From assembly GCA_030532895.1 (NCBI GenBank), contig JAUNKF010000022.1, forward strand, positions 1-55,072: a stretch of DNA of 55,072 nt. The letters are read 5' to 3'. This DNA is from Lautropia sp. (lineage in GTDB: Bacteria > Pseudomonadota > Gammaproteobacteria > Burkholderiales > Burkholderiaceae_E). A program made the translations under genes and the position numbers. Under the pieces are notes generated by a model. It was not told the origin of the DNA. It saw nothing but the letters and a program-made list of their open reading frames with translations, and did no database searches. Shown here in pieces: positions 1 through 8,437 of the stretch. Position 1 is the first letter of the stretch. The number at the start of each line of letters is the position of its first letter.

Positions 1-44
1 GTTCTTTGCTGGACATGCCGGCAGTGTAATGGAAAGTGGTTCGG

Positions 45-70
45 GATGTCATGGCGCCCGCCATGACGTC
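45..70. repeat. 26-bp near-perfect palindrome
   Basis: The arms GTCATGGCG and CGCCATGAC (48-67) are perfectly complementary around a CC centre, and the symmetry continues outward with one mismatch to 45-70. No T-run follows, so it is not a standard terminator. It lies downstream of the dnaQ stop codon on the minus strand. It could be an operator or a mRNA 3' hairpin. Nothing else in 1-156 looks like a gene. Confidence 0.4.
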
Positions 71-156
71 GACAACCGCGCCGGTGAGGCACGCGTGGCC
101 GCGCTATCGCGGCGGCAAATCCGTGGGGCGGCCACGCTCAGGACTCGGTCAGGGCC

Positions 157-894
157 TCAGGACGCCCCGCCCCGGTGACGATGCCAGAGCATCGAGGCAC
201 GAAACTGCTTCTCCAGGGCCGCCAGCCCCTGACGATGCAGCGCCACTTCGGTCTCTTCGGCCAGGCGGATCTTCAACCCTTTGGGCGGCCACTCACCCGC
301 CAAGGCTTCTGCGCCGCCGCCCGCATGCTCCCCGCCGCCGGACGATGCGCTGATGTCAAAGCTGCCCTGACCGCGGGTCAGACCCAGATAGACTTCGGCC
401 AGCAGCTCCGCATCGAGCAACGCCCCGTGCAAGGTCCGGTGCTTGTTGGGCACCATCAGACGCTCGCACAACGCATCGAGGTTGTTGCGTTTGCCCGGAT
501 ACTGCTCTCGGGCCATCATCAAGGTGTCGGTGATGCCCAGAACATGCGTGTCGAAGCTGCCCCGATCGAGGCGTGCCAGCTCGGCATTCAGAAAGCCCAC
601 GTCGAAGGCCGCGTTGTGGATGATGATCTCGGCGCCACGGCAAAAATCGAGAAAACGGTCGACCACATCGGCAAACACCGGCTTGTCGCGCAGGCTGTCC
701 CAGGTCATGCCGTGAACCCTGGCCGCCCCTTCATCCACCTCGCGCTCCGGGTTGATGTAGAGGTGCAGGTTGTTGTGGGTGAGCCGGCGGTTCACCATCT
801 CCACGCAACCGATCTCGATGATCCGGTGGCCCTGACTGGCCTCCAGGCCCGTGGTTTCGGTATCGAGGCTGATCTGCCTGACGGCACCGCTCAT
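157..894 (-). CDS. dnaQ: DNA polymerase III epsilon subunit (3'-5' proofreading exonuclease)
   Basis: This is the proofreading subunit of the replicative polymerase, removing mispaired 3' nucleotides; in the family it binds the alpha and theta subunits. The 245 residues match the usual length. All exonuclease motifs of the DnaQ (DEDDh) family are visible: ExoI DTETTGL with D11 and E13, ExoII around HNAAFD with D98, and ExoIII HGALLDA with H156 and D161. The start codon overlaps the end of rnhA by four bases (ATGA), so translation is probably coupled. In E. coli dnaQ and rnhA are also adjacent but divergent; here they run in the same direction as the upstream methyltransferase gene. Nothing appears broken. 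Confidence 0.96.
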   Translation of the reverse strand: MSGAVRQISLDTETTGLEASQGHRIIEIGCVEMVNRRLTHNNLHLYINPEREVDEGAARVHGMTWDSLRDKPVFADVVDRFLDFCRGAEIIIHNAAFDVGFLNAELARLDRGSFDTHVLGITDTLMMAREQYPGKRNNLDALCERLMVPNKHRTLHGALLDAELLAEVYLGLTRGQGSFDISASSGGGEHAGGGAEALAGEWPPKGLKIRLAEETEVALHRQGLAALEKQFRASMLWHRHRGGAS

Positions 895-1349
895 ATCGAG
901 CCTCCGCGAGCCTTCTGCAGGGCTGCCACGGCCAGCCGATCGGCCCGTTCGTTGTTGACGTTGCCCTGATGCCCCCGAACCCAGCGAACCTTCACCTGAC
1001 GGCAGTCAGCCTCGGCGAACAGCACTTTCCAGAGTTCAAGGTTGGCAACCGGATCACCCTTGGCATTACGGTAGCCTCGACGCACCCAGCCGGCCCGCCA
1101 TTCACTCAACCCCTTCAGCACATATTGACTGTCGGAGACCAGCTCGACCAGCGCGCCTTCGGGCGTGCGACGCAACCCCTCGATGGCCGCCGTGATTTCG
1201 GCAATCTGGTTGGTGCCCGGCCCGATGAAACCGTGATCGGCAGCCACCTCCTTACCCGAGGGCTCGAAAACCACCACCCCCCAGGCCGCAGGGCCCGGAT
1301 TGGTCGGTGCGCAGGCGCCATCGGTGTAAGCGACCCATTTGTCTGTCAT
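891..1349 (-). CDS. rnhA: Ribonuclease HI
   Basis: Degrades the RNA strand of RNA-DNA hybrids (R-loops, Okazaki primers). With the ATG at 1349 the protein has 152 residues and the catalytic acids fall at D10, E51, D73 and D137, close to the E. coli enzyme, with the active-site loop histidine at H127. This start has a purine-rich AGG about seven bases upstream. An upstream ATG (1364) and TTG (1367) would add five or six residues but lack a good ribosome site. It overlaps dnaQ by four bases and follows the methyltransferase gene by about 33 bp, suggesting a three-gene unit. Confidence 0.95.
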   Translation of the reverse strand: MTDKWVAYTDGACAPTNPGPAAWGVVVFEPSGKEVAADHGFIGPGTNQIAEITAAIEGLRRTPEGALVELVSDSQYVLKGLSEWRAGWVRRGYRNAKGDPVANLELWKVLFAEADCRQVKVRWVRGHQGNVNNERADRLAVAALQKARGGSI

Positions 1350-1382
1350 CACAAGCCTATCCATCAAGAGCGGACAGGCATT

Positions 1383-2225
1383 CTAGCCCGGATGTGAGGT
1401 GCGCTGCCCGCCCGCCGTCACGACCCGACCATTCTTCACCGGCATGCGTCGCCAGGCCGACCCCACCAAATGCATGCCCCTGACCTGCTTGACGGCCTTG
1501 ACCAGATAGGCGGCCCCACACACCGGCCACCACCGGTCACCGGCTTTTTCGACCATGCGGCTGCTACGCATCAGCCACTCGTGGCGAGCAAAAGGCCAGG
1601 CATAACAGCCATGCACGGTGGCTTCCGGTTCAAAACTCAACAGCCGCAGCCAGTCCCGGAGCTGGGCGGCCGCAATCCAGTCCCCCTGCACCGGGACGAA
1701 AGGCCGCCACAGCCATGCCGGCATCGACTGTCGAACGCCCCACAGCGACCAGGGATTCAAGCCGGCCACGATCAGATGCCCGTCCGGCCTCAGCACACGA
1801 TCCACCTCCCGCAACAAGCGATAGGGATCCCCACAGTGTTCCAACTGGTGCATGAGCACCACCAGATCGATCGTGTGCGTCTCGAACGGCAGCTCCCGAA
1901 AATCAGCCACCCGCAGATCCGGCTGCCACCCTGACTCATCACCACGGCCCAAGCCGGCCTTCACCCGGATGCGATGCGGTATGCGACTGGCCGCCAGCGC
2001 ATCCAGCTCGGGCATGCCCAGCTGCACGGCGTAATAGCCGAAGACGTTCGCCACGGCACGCACGAGCTGAGCCTGCTCCCAGCGCAGCAGATATTGGCCG
2101 GCGGGCGAGGCCAGCCACTGCCGCCACGCCGTCTCATCCTCAGGGTAGTCCCGAGGGTCGGGCGCTGCCGGTCGGGCATGGCTGCCGTTAAGATTCGGGT
2201 GACGCGCCTTATCAGGATTATTCAT
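1383..2225 (-). CDS. SAM-dependent methyltransferase, YafS-like
   Basis: A class I SAM-dependent methyltransferase domain of the Methyltransf_11 type sits in the middle of 280 residues: an acidic DLVVLMHQLEHCGDP segment and RVLRPDGHLIVAGLNPWSL are the typical motifs after the SAM-binding strand. The first 30 or so residues are Pro/Arg-rich and may not be conserved. The same gene (yafS) lies between gloB and rnhA in E. coli, so the position supports the assignment. The substrate is unknown. Its ATG shares two bases with the divergent gloB ATG, so the promoters for both genes must lie inside each other's coding sequence, unless the real starts are further in. Confidence 0.85.
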   Translation of the reverse strand: MNNPDKARHPNLNGSHARPAAPDPRDYPEDETAWRQWLASPAGQYLLRWEQAQLVRAVANVFGYYAVQLGMPELDALAASRIPHRIRVKAGLGRGDESGWQPDLRVADFRELPFETHTIDLVVLMHQLEHCGDPYRLLREVDRVLRPDGHLIVAGLNPWSLWGVRQSMPAWLWRPFVPVQGDWIAAAQLRDWLRLLSFEPEATVHGCYAWPFARHEWLMRSSRMVEKAGDRWWPVCGAAYLVKAVKQVRGMHLVGSAWRRMPVKNGRVVTAGGQRTSHPG

Positions 2226-3126
2226 GACATCCCATTACTCTTCTTTCAGGGCTGAACCGTCGACCATCACCGAGAGCGACGGCGAAAGAGAGCCAAGCCG
2301 CTCTACCAGCCCAGGAATCCGCATTGTTCCCATCCTTGCCTTTCAGGACAACTATATCTGGCGTGCAGGTCGAACCGATATACCGGGACAACCCATGCTC
2401 GTCGTCGACCCTGGCGATGCAGCCCCCGTCATGGCTGACCTCGACGCCCTCGGCAGTCCGCTGGCCGCCATCCTGATCACTCACCACCATGCCGACCATG
2501 TGGGCGGCATCCAGGCCCTGAAACGGCGCTGGCCCGACGCACCGGTGTTCGGCCCCGCCAACTGTGTCACGCACGGCGTCGAACGTGTCGTCTCACATGG
2601 CGACACCGTCAACCTGCCCGCCCTAGGCTTTCGCGCCGAGGTCATCGCCACCCCAGGGCACACGGCCGACCATCTGAGCTACTTCTGCCCGGCACTGCCC
2701 GGACAGCCGTCGCCCGTGTTGTTCTGTGGTGACACCCTGTTCGCTGCCGGCTGCGGACGGATCTTTGACGGCACGATCGAGCAGCAGTTCCGCTCGCTGA
2801 CGACACTGGCCATGCTGCCGATGGAAACGCTGGTGTACGCAGCCCATGAATATACGCTGACGAACCTGCATTTCGCCCTCCAGGCCGAACCAAACAACCA
2901 TCGAATCCAGCAACGACTGGAACACTGCCTGCAATTGCGGGCCGAAGGCTTACCCACCCTGCCGTCCACGATGGGGATGGAAGCAGCCACGAACCCCTTC
3001 CTGCGCAGCCACCTGCCCACCCTTGGTGCCAATCTGCCCGCCGGGCTCGTGCCCCGTACCCCCAATGCGCTGTCCGTGTTTCAGGCGCTGCGCAGCTGGC
3101 GTAACGATTTCCGGCCACCAAACTAG
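2224..3126 (+). CDS. gloB: Hydroxyacylglutathione hydrolase (glyoxalase II)
   Basis: Hydrolyses S-D-lactoylglutathione in methylglyoxal detoxification. It is a metallo-beta-lactamase fold enzyme with the binuclear metal motif HxHxDH at H87-H92, then a GHTADH histidine, the CGDTLFAAGCGR aspartate and the YAAHEYT histidine. The C-terminal HAGH domain shows NPFLR and a VFQALRSWRNDF ending. The protein is 300 residues, about 40 longer than usual: homology starts at the IVPILAFQDNYIW segment near residue 34. No other ATG, GTG or TTG lies between, so the N-terminal extension seems real or the start is non-standard. AGGA seven bases before the ATG could serve as ribosome site. Confidence 0.93.
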   Translation: MTSHYSSFRAEPSTITESDGEREPSRSTSPGIRIVPILAFQDNYIWRAGRTDIPGQPMLVVDPGDAAPVMADLDALGSPLAAILITHHHADHVGGIQALKRRWPDAPVFGPANCVTHGVERVVSHGDTVNLPALGFRAEVIATPGHTADHLSYFCPALPGQPSPVLFCGDTLFAAGCGRIFDGTIEQQFRSLTTLAMLPMETLVYAAHEYTLTNLHFALQAEPNNHRIQQRLEHCLQLRAEGLPTLPSTMGMEAATNPFLRSHLPTLGANLPAGLVPRTPNALSVFQALRSWRNDFRPPN

Positions 3127-3495
3127 AGCGGTTGGCAACGCCGTGCTGCGCGCCCATGGGAGCTTTCGCGCAGCCGATCAAGTGCATGACACGCTCTGGC
3201 GCACACCACCAACCGACAAGCGGTCGGGCACAACCGAAACACGTCACGGGGTTTAGGATGCATCGTCATCATCCTGTGCTAGAGTGAAGAAGGCAATTGC
3301 ACTGCCCGGCGCATCGTGCCCCGTCATCCGGCCGCACCTTGAGGCTCACAAGGTCAGTTGCCCGCCTGAAGCTCGTCACATGCAAGCGCCAAGCCTTGGC
3401 TGCTTGCCCGCGGCGCCCCCCCCTGGGTGCCCCACCACACCCTGGAAATGCCTGTGTCCATCCACCGCCTGCCTTCCTCCTTGCCGCCACCTTCC
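3127..3495. other. Gap between gloB and mltD
   Basis: No convincing gene is seen. The stretch probably carries the mltD promoter; the relatively A+T-rich part around 3255-3300 is the likeliest place, but no clear -35/-10 pair can be picked. The reading frame of mltD stays open upstream to an ATG at 3427, which is a possible but less likely start. Confidence 0.4.
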
Positions 3496-5508
3496 ATGCT
3501 TCGCCGACGAGACCTGGTACTCTGGCAGCGCATGCGGCGGCTGCTCGGGCGCGCCGGCCTCATCGTGGGCACCAGCTGGCTGGCGGCTTGTGCCAGCACG
3601 GCAGGGCCGGATGCCGGCAGCCAGGCCGGCCTGTCTCAGGAGCGTCTGGCCGATCACGGCTTCTACCCCGCTGCCAACGAGGATGGCATCCAGTTGATCC
3701 AGCCGGCCCAGCTGGGCCAACATCAGGCCGCGTATGAAGATCTGTGGGATCGCATCCGCGCGGGCTTTGCCTTTCCCGAGCTGGACTCACCGCTCGTGGC
3801 CGAGAAGGAACGCTTCTACCTGCAACGACCTGATTATCTACAGCGGATGTTCGCACGTGGTGCGCGCTATCTGCACCATATCGTCGAAGAGGTCGAAAAG
3901 CGCGGCATGCCCACCGAGCTGGCGCTCTTGCCCTTCGTTGAAAGCGCGATGAACCCGACGGCGATGTCCTCGGCCAAGGCATCGGGATTATGGCAATTCA
4001 TCCCCTCCACCGGTCGGCAGTACGACCTGTCACAGAACTGGTGGGTGGACAACCGACGTGACGTGGTCGAATCGACCCGTGCTGCGCTCGACTACCTGCA
4101 AGTGGTCTACCGGATGCACGGCAACGACTGGTTTCTGGCGCTCGCCTCCTACAACTGGGGCGAAGGCTCCGTCAAGCGTGCGGTTCGTAACAATGAGCGC
4201 GCCGGCAAGCCCACCGACTATCTGCACCTGCGGATGCCGACCGAAACGCGGCACTATGTCCCGAAGCTGATCGCCATCAAGCACATCATCCAGCATGCCG
4301 ATCGCCTGGCGGTCGACCTGCCTGCGCTGCCGAATCAGCCCTATTTCGCCACGATCGAAAAATCACACCCGATCGACATGGCCCTGGCGGCCGAGTTCGC
4401 CGGCATGACCCAAGCCGAATTCCTGGCACTCAACCCGGCCCACAACCGCCCGGTCATCTCGGCCAGCCGCAACCATGTCCTGAAGATCCCCGCCGACCGA
4501 GTCGACAGCTTCCGGGCTGCCGTGGCTGCCCATCGAGCGGCACGCAAGCCTTTCGTGACCTGGCATCCTCACACCCTGCAAGCCCACGAAACCATCGAGC
4601 AGCTGGCCCTGCGTTCGGGTGTGTCCACCAGCGAGCTCCTGCGTGCCAATGGCATCGCAGCCGGTGTGCGCGTGTTGCCGGGCACCCGCCTTCTGGTACG
4701 CAACGCCCGCATTCAGGATGACCGGCTGATCGCCCAATTCAGCGCGCCACGCATCTATCAGCAAGTCAATGCCGGCCCCCTCGTGCACCGCGTGCGCCGT
4801 GGTGACACGGCATCGGCCATCGCCCGGCGCTATGGCCTGCGTCTGGCCGAGCTGAAAGCGATGAATCGCCGCATCAGCCCGTTGAAGCCCGGCATGACGC
4901 TGACGGTGCGCCGCAGTCAGCAACAAACCGTGATGATTTCTGAGGACGGCACCCGTCGCGTGATCCGTCAGCACCGGCCAGCCACCCTGGCCTCGGCCAG
5001 CACCACGGCCACGCGCCAGTCCTCAGCCAGGAGCGGCAGCACCAGTGGCGCCATCCGGCATGTGAGCTACACCCCTGCCCGCCAAGCGGCCAGCCAGCGC
5101 AGCAGCACGCGCCAGGGCAATACCATCGCCGCCGTGCGTGGGGTCAGCGCCAGCCCCCAGACAGGCACCAAGCGCACGACGACCCGAAAAACCGGTACGT
5201 CAGCCACGGCCGGCCGAGCGGCTTCGAGCAAATCGGCCAAAACCACCAAAGCCGCCAAGGGCGCCAAAACCACCCAATCCGCTCAGCTGAACCGTGCCGG
5301 TCGCAACCGGGCCAAGGCGCAAAGCGCTACCGCCAAACTGGTCAAGCAGACCAAGCGCACCCAAGCTGCCACCAGGAGCACCAAAACCACGGCCAGCAGC
5401 GCCAGGCGTAGCAGTGCCCAGTCGGCCAGCAAGAAGTCCACCGGCACGGGCCGACCTGCTCAGCGCACCAAAACGGCCACCGGCAAGAGCGCCCGCAGCA
5501 GTAGCTGA
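3496..5508 (+). CDS. mltD: Membrane-bound lytic murein transglycosylase D, lipoprotein with LysM repeats and long basic tail
   Basis: Cleaves peptidoglycan glycan strands from the outer membrane. From the ATG at 3496 (670 residues) there is a lipoprotein signal ending LAAC (Cys32), then an SLT domain with the catalytic glutamate in PFVESAMNP (about E149) and GLWQFIPSTG, followed by two LysM modules at about 353-400 and 430-470. Starts at 3427 and 3532 are also possible; the last gives a compact signal peptide. The final roughly 195 residues are an unusual Ala/Ser/Thr/Lys/Arg-rich, almost featureless tail resembling histone-H1-like sequence, which standard MltD lacks. Its place next to gloB matches E. 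coli. Confidence 0.93.
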   Translation: MLRRRDLVLWQRMRRLLGRAGLIVGTSWLAACASTAGPDAGSQAGLSQERLADHGFYPAANEDGIQLIQPAQLGQHQAAYEDLWDRIRAGFAFPELDSPLVAEKERFYLQRPDYLQRMFARGARYLHHIVEEVEKRGMPTELALLPFVESAMNPTAMSSAKASGLWQFIPSTGRQYDLSQNWWVDNRRDVVESTRAALDYLQVVYRMHGNDWFLALASYNWGEGSVKRAVRNNERAGKPTDYLHLRMPTETRHYVPKLIAIKHIIQHADRLAVDLPALPNQPYFATIEKSHPIDMALAAEFAGMTQAEFLALNPAHNRPVISASRNHVLKIPADRVDSFRAAVAAHRAARKPFVTWHPHTLQAHETIEQLALRSGVSTSELLRANGIAAGVRVLPGTRLLVRNARIQDDRLIAQFSAPRIYQQVNAGPLVHRVRRGDTASAIARRYGLRLAELKAMNRRISPLKPGMTLTVRRSQQQTVMISEDGTRRVIRQHRPATLASASTTATRQSSARSGSTSGAIRHVSYTPARQAASQRSSTRQGNTIAAVRGVSASPQTGTKRTTTRKTGTSATAGRAASSKSAKTTKAAKGAKTTQSAQLNRAGRNRAKAQSATAKLVKQTKRTQAATRSTKTTASSARRSSAQSASKKSTGTGRPAQRTKTATGKSARSSS

Positions 5509-5717
5509 TTGATCCGAATGATCAGGACGGAACATTGGCAGCAACAACGCGCGGCCATGCTGCGTGCATGGCCGACGTCCCGTGCCTCTGCTCAGCACTG
5601 ACAGCGTAGCGACATACCCTGTCGAGCGCTGAGGCACATGAAAGCTGGTGCGGTCGAGGCGAACGACCGCGATGCCCGGCACCGCGCGACATCCGCCTCC
5701 TTATCCGGCCCTGACGC

Positions 5718-6800
5718 TTAGCGAGGCTGGCCCAGCGACACGCCCAACGAACGCGCCACCTCCACCAGCGGGTGGTCGGCCGGCACGTTGCGGGTGCGAT
5801 TGGCAACTTCGGTGAGCGCCACGCTTTCGGTATTTTCACCGCGCAGCACGACCATGCGGCCAAACTCGCCACGCTCGACCATTCGGGCCGCATGGCAACC
5901 GAAGCGGGTGGCCAGCACGCGGTCGAAAGGCGTCGGCGTACCACCACGCTGCACATGGCCCAACTGCGTGCTGCGCACTTCGCTCTCCAGATGCGGCTGC
6001 AACTGCTCACGCAACACGTTACCCACACCGCCCAGACGGATCGGGTCAGGGCTGGATTCCAGCCGGGCATGCACCGTCAACTCACCATCGATCGGGCGTG
6101 CGCCCTCTGCAATGCAGATCAGCGTGTAGCCCTGCTTCTTCTCGCGCTCACGGCAGACCTCGATGACGGTTTGCAGGTCATAGGGCTGCTCGGGCAACAG
6201 AATGATGTCGGCCGCGCCTGCCAGGCCACCTTCAAGCGCGATCCAGCCCGCATAACGGCCCATCGTCTCGACGATCATCACCCGGCCGTGGCTGCGCGCC
6301 GTGGTCTCCAGACGCGACAGTGCCTCGGCCACGATGGCCACCGCGCTGTCGAAGCCGAAGGTACGCTCGGTGTGCATCAGATCGTTGTCGATGGTCTTGG
6401 GCACTCCCACCACCGGCAGACCCAGCGGTGTGAAACGGTTGGCGATGCTCATCGTGCCATCTCCACCGATGGCGACCAATGCATTGATGCCCTGGTCGCG
6501 GATGAACTGCATGGCCTGACCGGACATGTCGGCGCCCCCTGCCCCCGCCCAGGCAAAGGGGTTGGCCCAATTGTGCGTGCCCAGGATGGTGCCACCTTCG
6601 TTCAGAATGCCGGAGACGGCCTGCGAATCGAGCTGACGCGCCCGCCCTTCGATCATCCCCAAAAAGCCGCGCTCGATGCCCGTGACCTTGGCGCCCGCCT
6701 CGTTGATCAACGATTTGGTCACGGCACGAATCACCGCATTCAGCCCAGGACAGTCGCCACCACCGGTCAGGACACCAACATGAAGGGGAGAACCAGACAT
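5718..6800 (-). CDS. 6-phosphofructokinase, group III (mixed-substrate type)
   Basis: Phosphorylates fructose 6-phosphate to the 1,6-bisphosphate. The 360-residue protein shows GGGDCPGLNA at 13-22, the phosphoryl-donor motif GGDG at 112-115, PKTIDND at 134-140, and MGRYAGWIALEGG. In this family Gly at the GGDG/GGDD position with Lys in PKTIDND is the pattern of ATP-dependent group III enzymes, while PPi enzymes have Asp there; ATP use is therefore inferred. The ATG at 6800 is preceded by AAGAGG at good spacing. It stands alone, convergent with mltD, with a 209-bp gap between them. Many betaproteobacteria lack a phosphofructokinase, so its presence is informative about sugar metabolism. Confidence 0.9.
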   Translation of the reverse strand: MSGSPLHVGVLTGGGDCPGLNAVIRAVTKSLINEAGAKVTGIERGFLGMIEGRARQLDSQAVSGILNEGGTILGTHNWANPFAWAGAGGADMSGQAMQFIRDQGINALVAIGGDGTMSIANRFTPLGLPVVGVPKTIDNDLMHTERTFGFDSAVAIVAEALSRLETTARSHGRVMIVETMGRYAGWIALEGGLAGAADIILLPEQPYDLQTVIEVCREREKKQGYTLICIAEGARPIDGELTVHARLESSPDPIRLGGVGNVLREQLQPHLESEVRSTQLGHVQRGGTPTPFDRVLATRFGCHAARMVERGEFGRMVVLRGENTESVALTEVANRTRNVPADHPLVEVARSLGVSLGQPR

Positions 6801-7190
6801 TCGTAAACCTCTTGATTGACAGTACCAGCCTCATAGCGTAACCGCAGCCGATGGCAGTGTCGAGCGCCGATCCCCTATCAGACACAGATGATATTCACCA
6901 AGGAAATGGCTCACGTCATCCCCCACTCACCATGAACCGCTTCCCCACACGAACGTGGGTTTTCCACGATGCAACAAACCCGGCCCCAAGGGGGTAATAT
7001 TGTTGCCGTAGCCATGGCTGTGAACGCATTCAGGCCCTGCTGGCCCCCTGGCCAGCCACCACTCGCCCAGCGTTTCCGCTTGTCTACAGACACTCGCCGC
7101 GCCATGAGGCTGGCTGCCCGTCGGGGCAGCGGTATGTCTTGCGGTGCCCATTTTCCAGATGGACATCATCACTTCATACGAAAGGTCAAG
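6801..7190. other. Divergent promoter region between phosphofructokinase and TRAP receptor genes
   Basis: No gene is seen. A perfect hairpin GCTGGCC-CCCT-GGCCAGC lies at 7039-7056, and a weak CCCAC/GTGGG stem followed by TTTT lies near 6945-6963. Promoters for both flanking genes are expected here but cannot be pinned down. Confidence 0.4.
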
Positions 7191-8198
7191 ATGACAACCA
7201 AACAACAGTCGTTCAAGCTGTCCCGTCGTGCCTCCCTCGCCGCCGCTTCGGTGCTGGCATCGGTTTCCATGCTGGCCAGCACGCCCGTGGCCGCTCAGCA
7301 AAGCCAGTTCGTCACCATCGGCACCGGTGGCGTGACGGGCGTGTACTACGCCGCCGGTGGCGCCATCTGCCGCCTCGTCAACAAGGAGCGCGCCCAACAC
7401 AAGATCCGCTGCTCGGTCGAGTCCACGGGCGCGTCGGTCTTCAATGTCAACGCCATCAAGAATGGTGAGCTGGACATCGGTTTCGTTCAGTCCGACGTGC
7501 AGTACGAAGCCTTCAACGGCCAGAAACAGTTCGAGAAGAGCGGCAAGGACACCGACATGCGTGCCGTCTTCTCGATGTATGCCGAGCCGCTCACCATCGT
7601 GGCTCGCCGCGAGATCAAGGCCACCGGCATCGAGAGCTTCAAGGGCCGCCGCTTCAACATCGGCAACCCTGGCTCGGGCACCCGCGCCTCGATGGACGAG
7701 CTGCTGGCCGCTTCGGGCATGAAGAAGAGCGACTTCTCGCTGGCCTCCGAGCTGAAGCCGGATGAGCACGGTCCCGCCCTCTGCGACGGCAAGATCGACG
7801 GTTTCGCCTTCGCGGCCGGCCACCCGAGCGCCAACATCCAGGATCCCACCACCACCTGCGCCGCACGCCTCGTGCCACTGAAGGGGCCAGCCATCGACAA
7901 GCTGGTGGCCGACAAGCCCTACTACGCCAAGGCAGTGATTCCGGCCAACCTGTATCCGAACAACCCCGAGGCCATCGACACCTTCGGCGTGCTGGCCACG
8001 CTGACCACCTCGGCCAAAGTCCCGGCCGACACGATCTATGCCGTGGTGAAATCGGTGTTCGACAACTTCGAAGAGTTCAAGAAGCTGCACCCGGCGCTGG
8101 CCAACCTGAACCCTGAGCACATGGTGAGTGAAGGTCTGTCGGCCCCGCTGCACGAAGGTGCTGCCCGCTACTACAAGGAAAAGGGCTGGATCAAGTGA
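7191..8198 (+). CDS. TAXI-family TRAP transporter periplasmic receptor
   Basis: Binds substrate in the periplasm and hands it to a TRAP permease. The 335-residue protein starts at the ATG after AAAGGTCAAG (the frame is open further upstream, but the signal peptide begins here). It has an [14 protein letters not shown] signal with cleavage near VAAQQ, and the TAXI hallmarks [22 protein letters not shown] and [11 protein letters not shown]. The next gene encodes the fused permease, confirming a receptor-permease pair. TAXI substrates are poorly known; glutamate, 2-oxoglutarate and other acids are reported for some members, so the ligand is left open. Confidence 0.93.
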   Translation: MTTKQQSFKLSRRASLAAASVLASVSMLASTPVAAQQSQFVTIGTGGVTGVYYAAGGAICRLVNKERAQHKIRCSVESTGASVFNVNAIKNGELDIGFVQSDVQYEAFNGQKQFEKSGKDTDMRAVFSMYAEPLTIVARREIKATGIESFKGRRFNIGNPGSGTRASMDELLAASGMKKSDFSLASELKPDEHGPALCDGKIDGFAFAAGHPSANIQDPTTTCAARLVPLKGPAIDKLVADKPYYAKAVIPANLYPNNPEAIDTFGVLATLTTSAKVPADTIYAVVKSVFDNFEEFKKLHPALANLNPEHMVSEGLSAPLHEGAARYYKEKGWIK

Positions 8199-8208
8199 TC
8201 TGGTACAG

Positions 8209-8310
8209 GTCTGGCCGGTACTGACCGGCCAGACTGATGGGCAGCACTATCACAACCGTGACCGCCAAAGGTCATCGCCCACCGGGCAGCAGACATATCC
8301 GATGCTGCCC
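8209..8310 (+). promoter_or_regulatory. Two strong hairpins between receptor and permease genes
   Basis: GTCTGGCCGGT (8209-8219) pairs perfectly with ACCGGCCAGAC (8224-8234) around an ACTG loop, 11 bp after the receptor stop codon. A second stem GGGCAGCA/TGCTGCCC spans 8284-8310 and is followed by GGGGTTTCTTC. Neither has a clean T-run. Such hairpins between a binding-protein gene and its permease commonly protect the upstream message or partly terminate, giving more receptor than permease; that role is inferred. Confidence 0.5.
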
Positions 8311-8437
8311 ACGGGGTTTCTTCACCGCGCCGCGCCTGAGTCCATACGCGCGGGCCCCCTCTAGCGCCCGTTGAATGCCTGACGCACTTTGTGCCGTTGG
8401 CAGGTGCCCCTGACGCTTTTCAGACCCGATTTTCGTT

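Noticed and set aside
175-969. Long open frame opposite dnaQ and rnhA
   Set aside because: Antisense of two well-recognised genes in GC-rich DNA; no similarity to any family.
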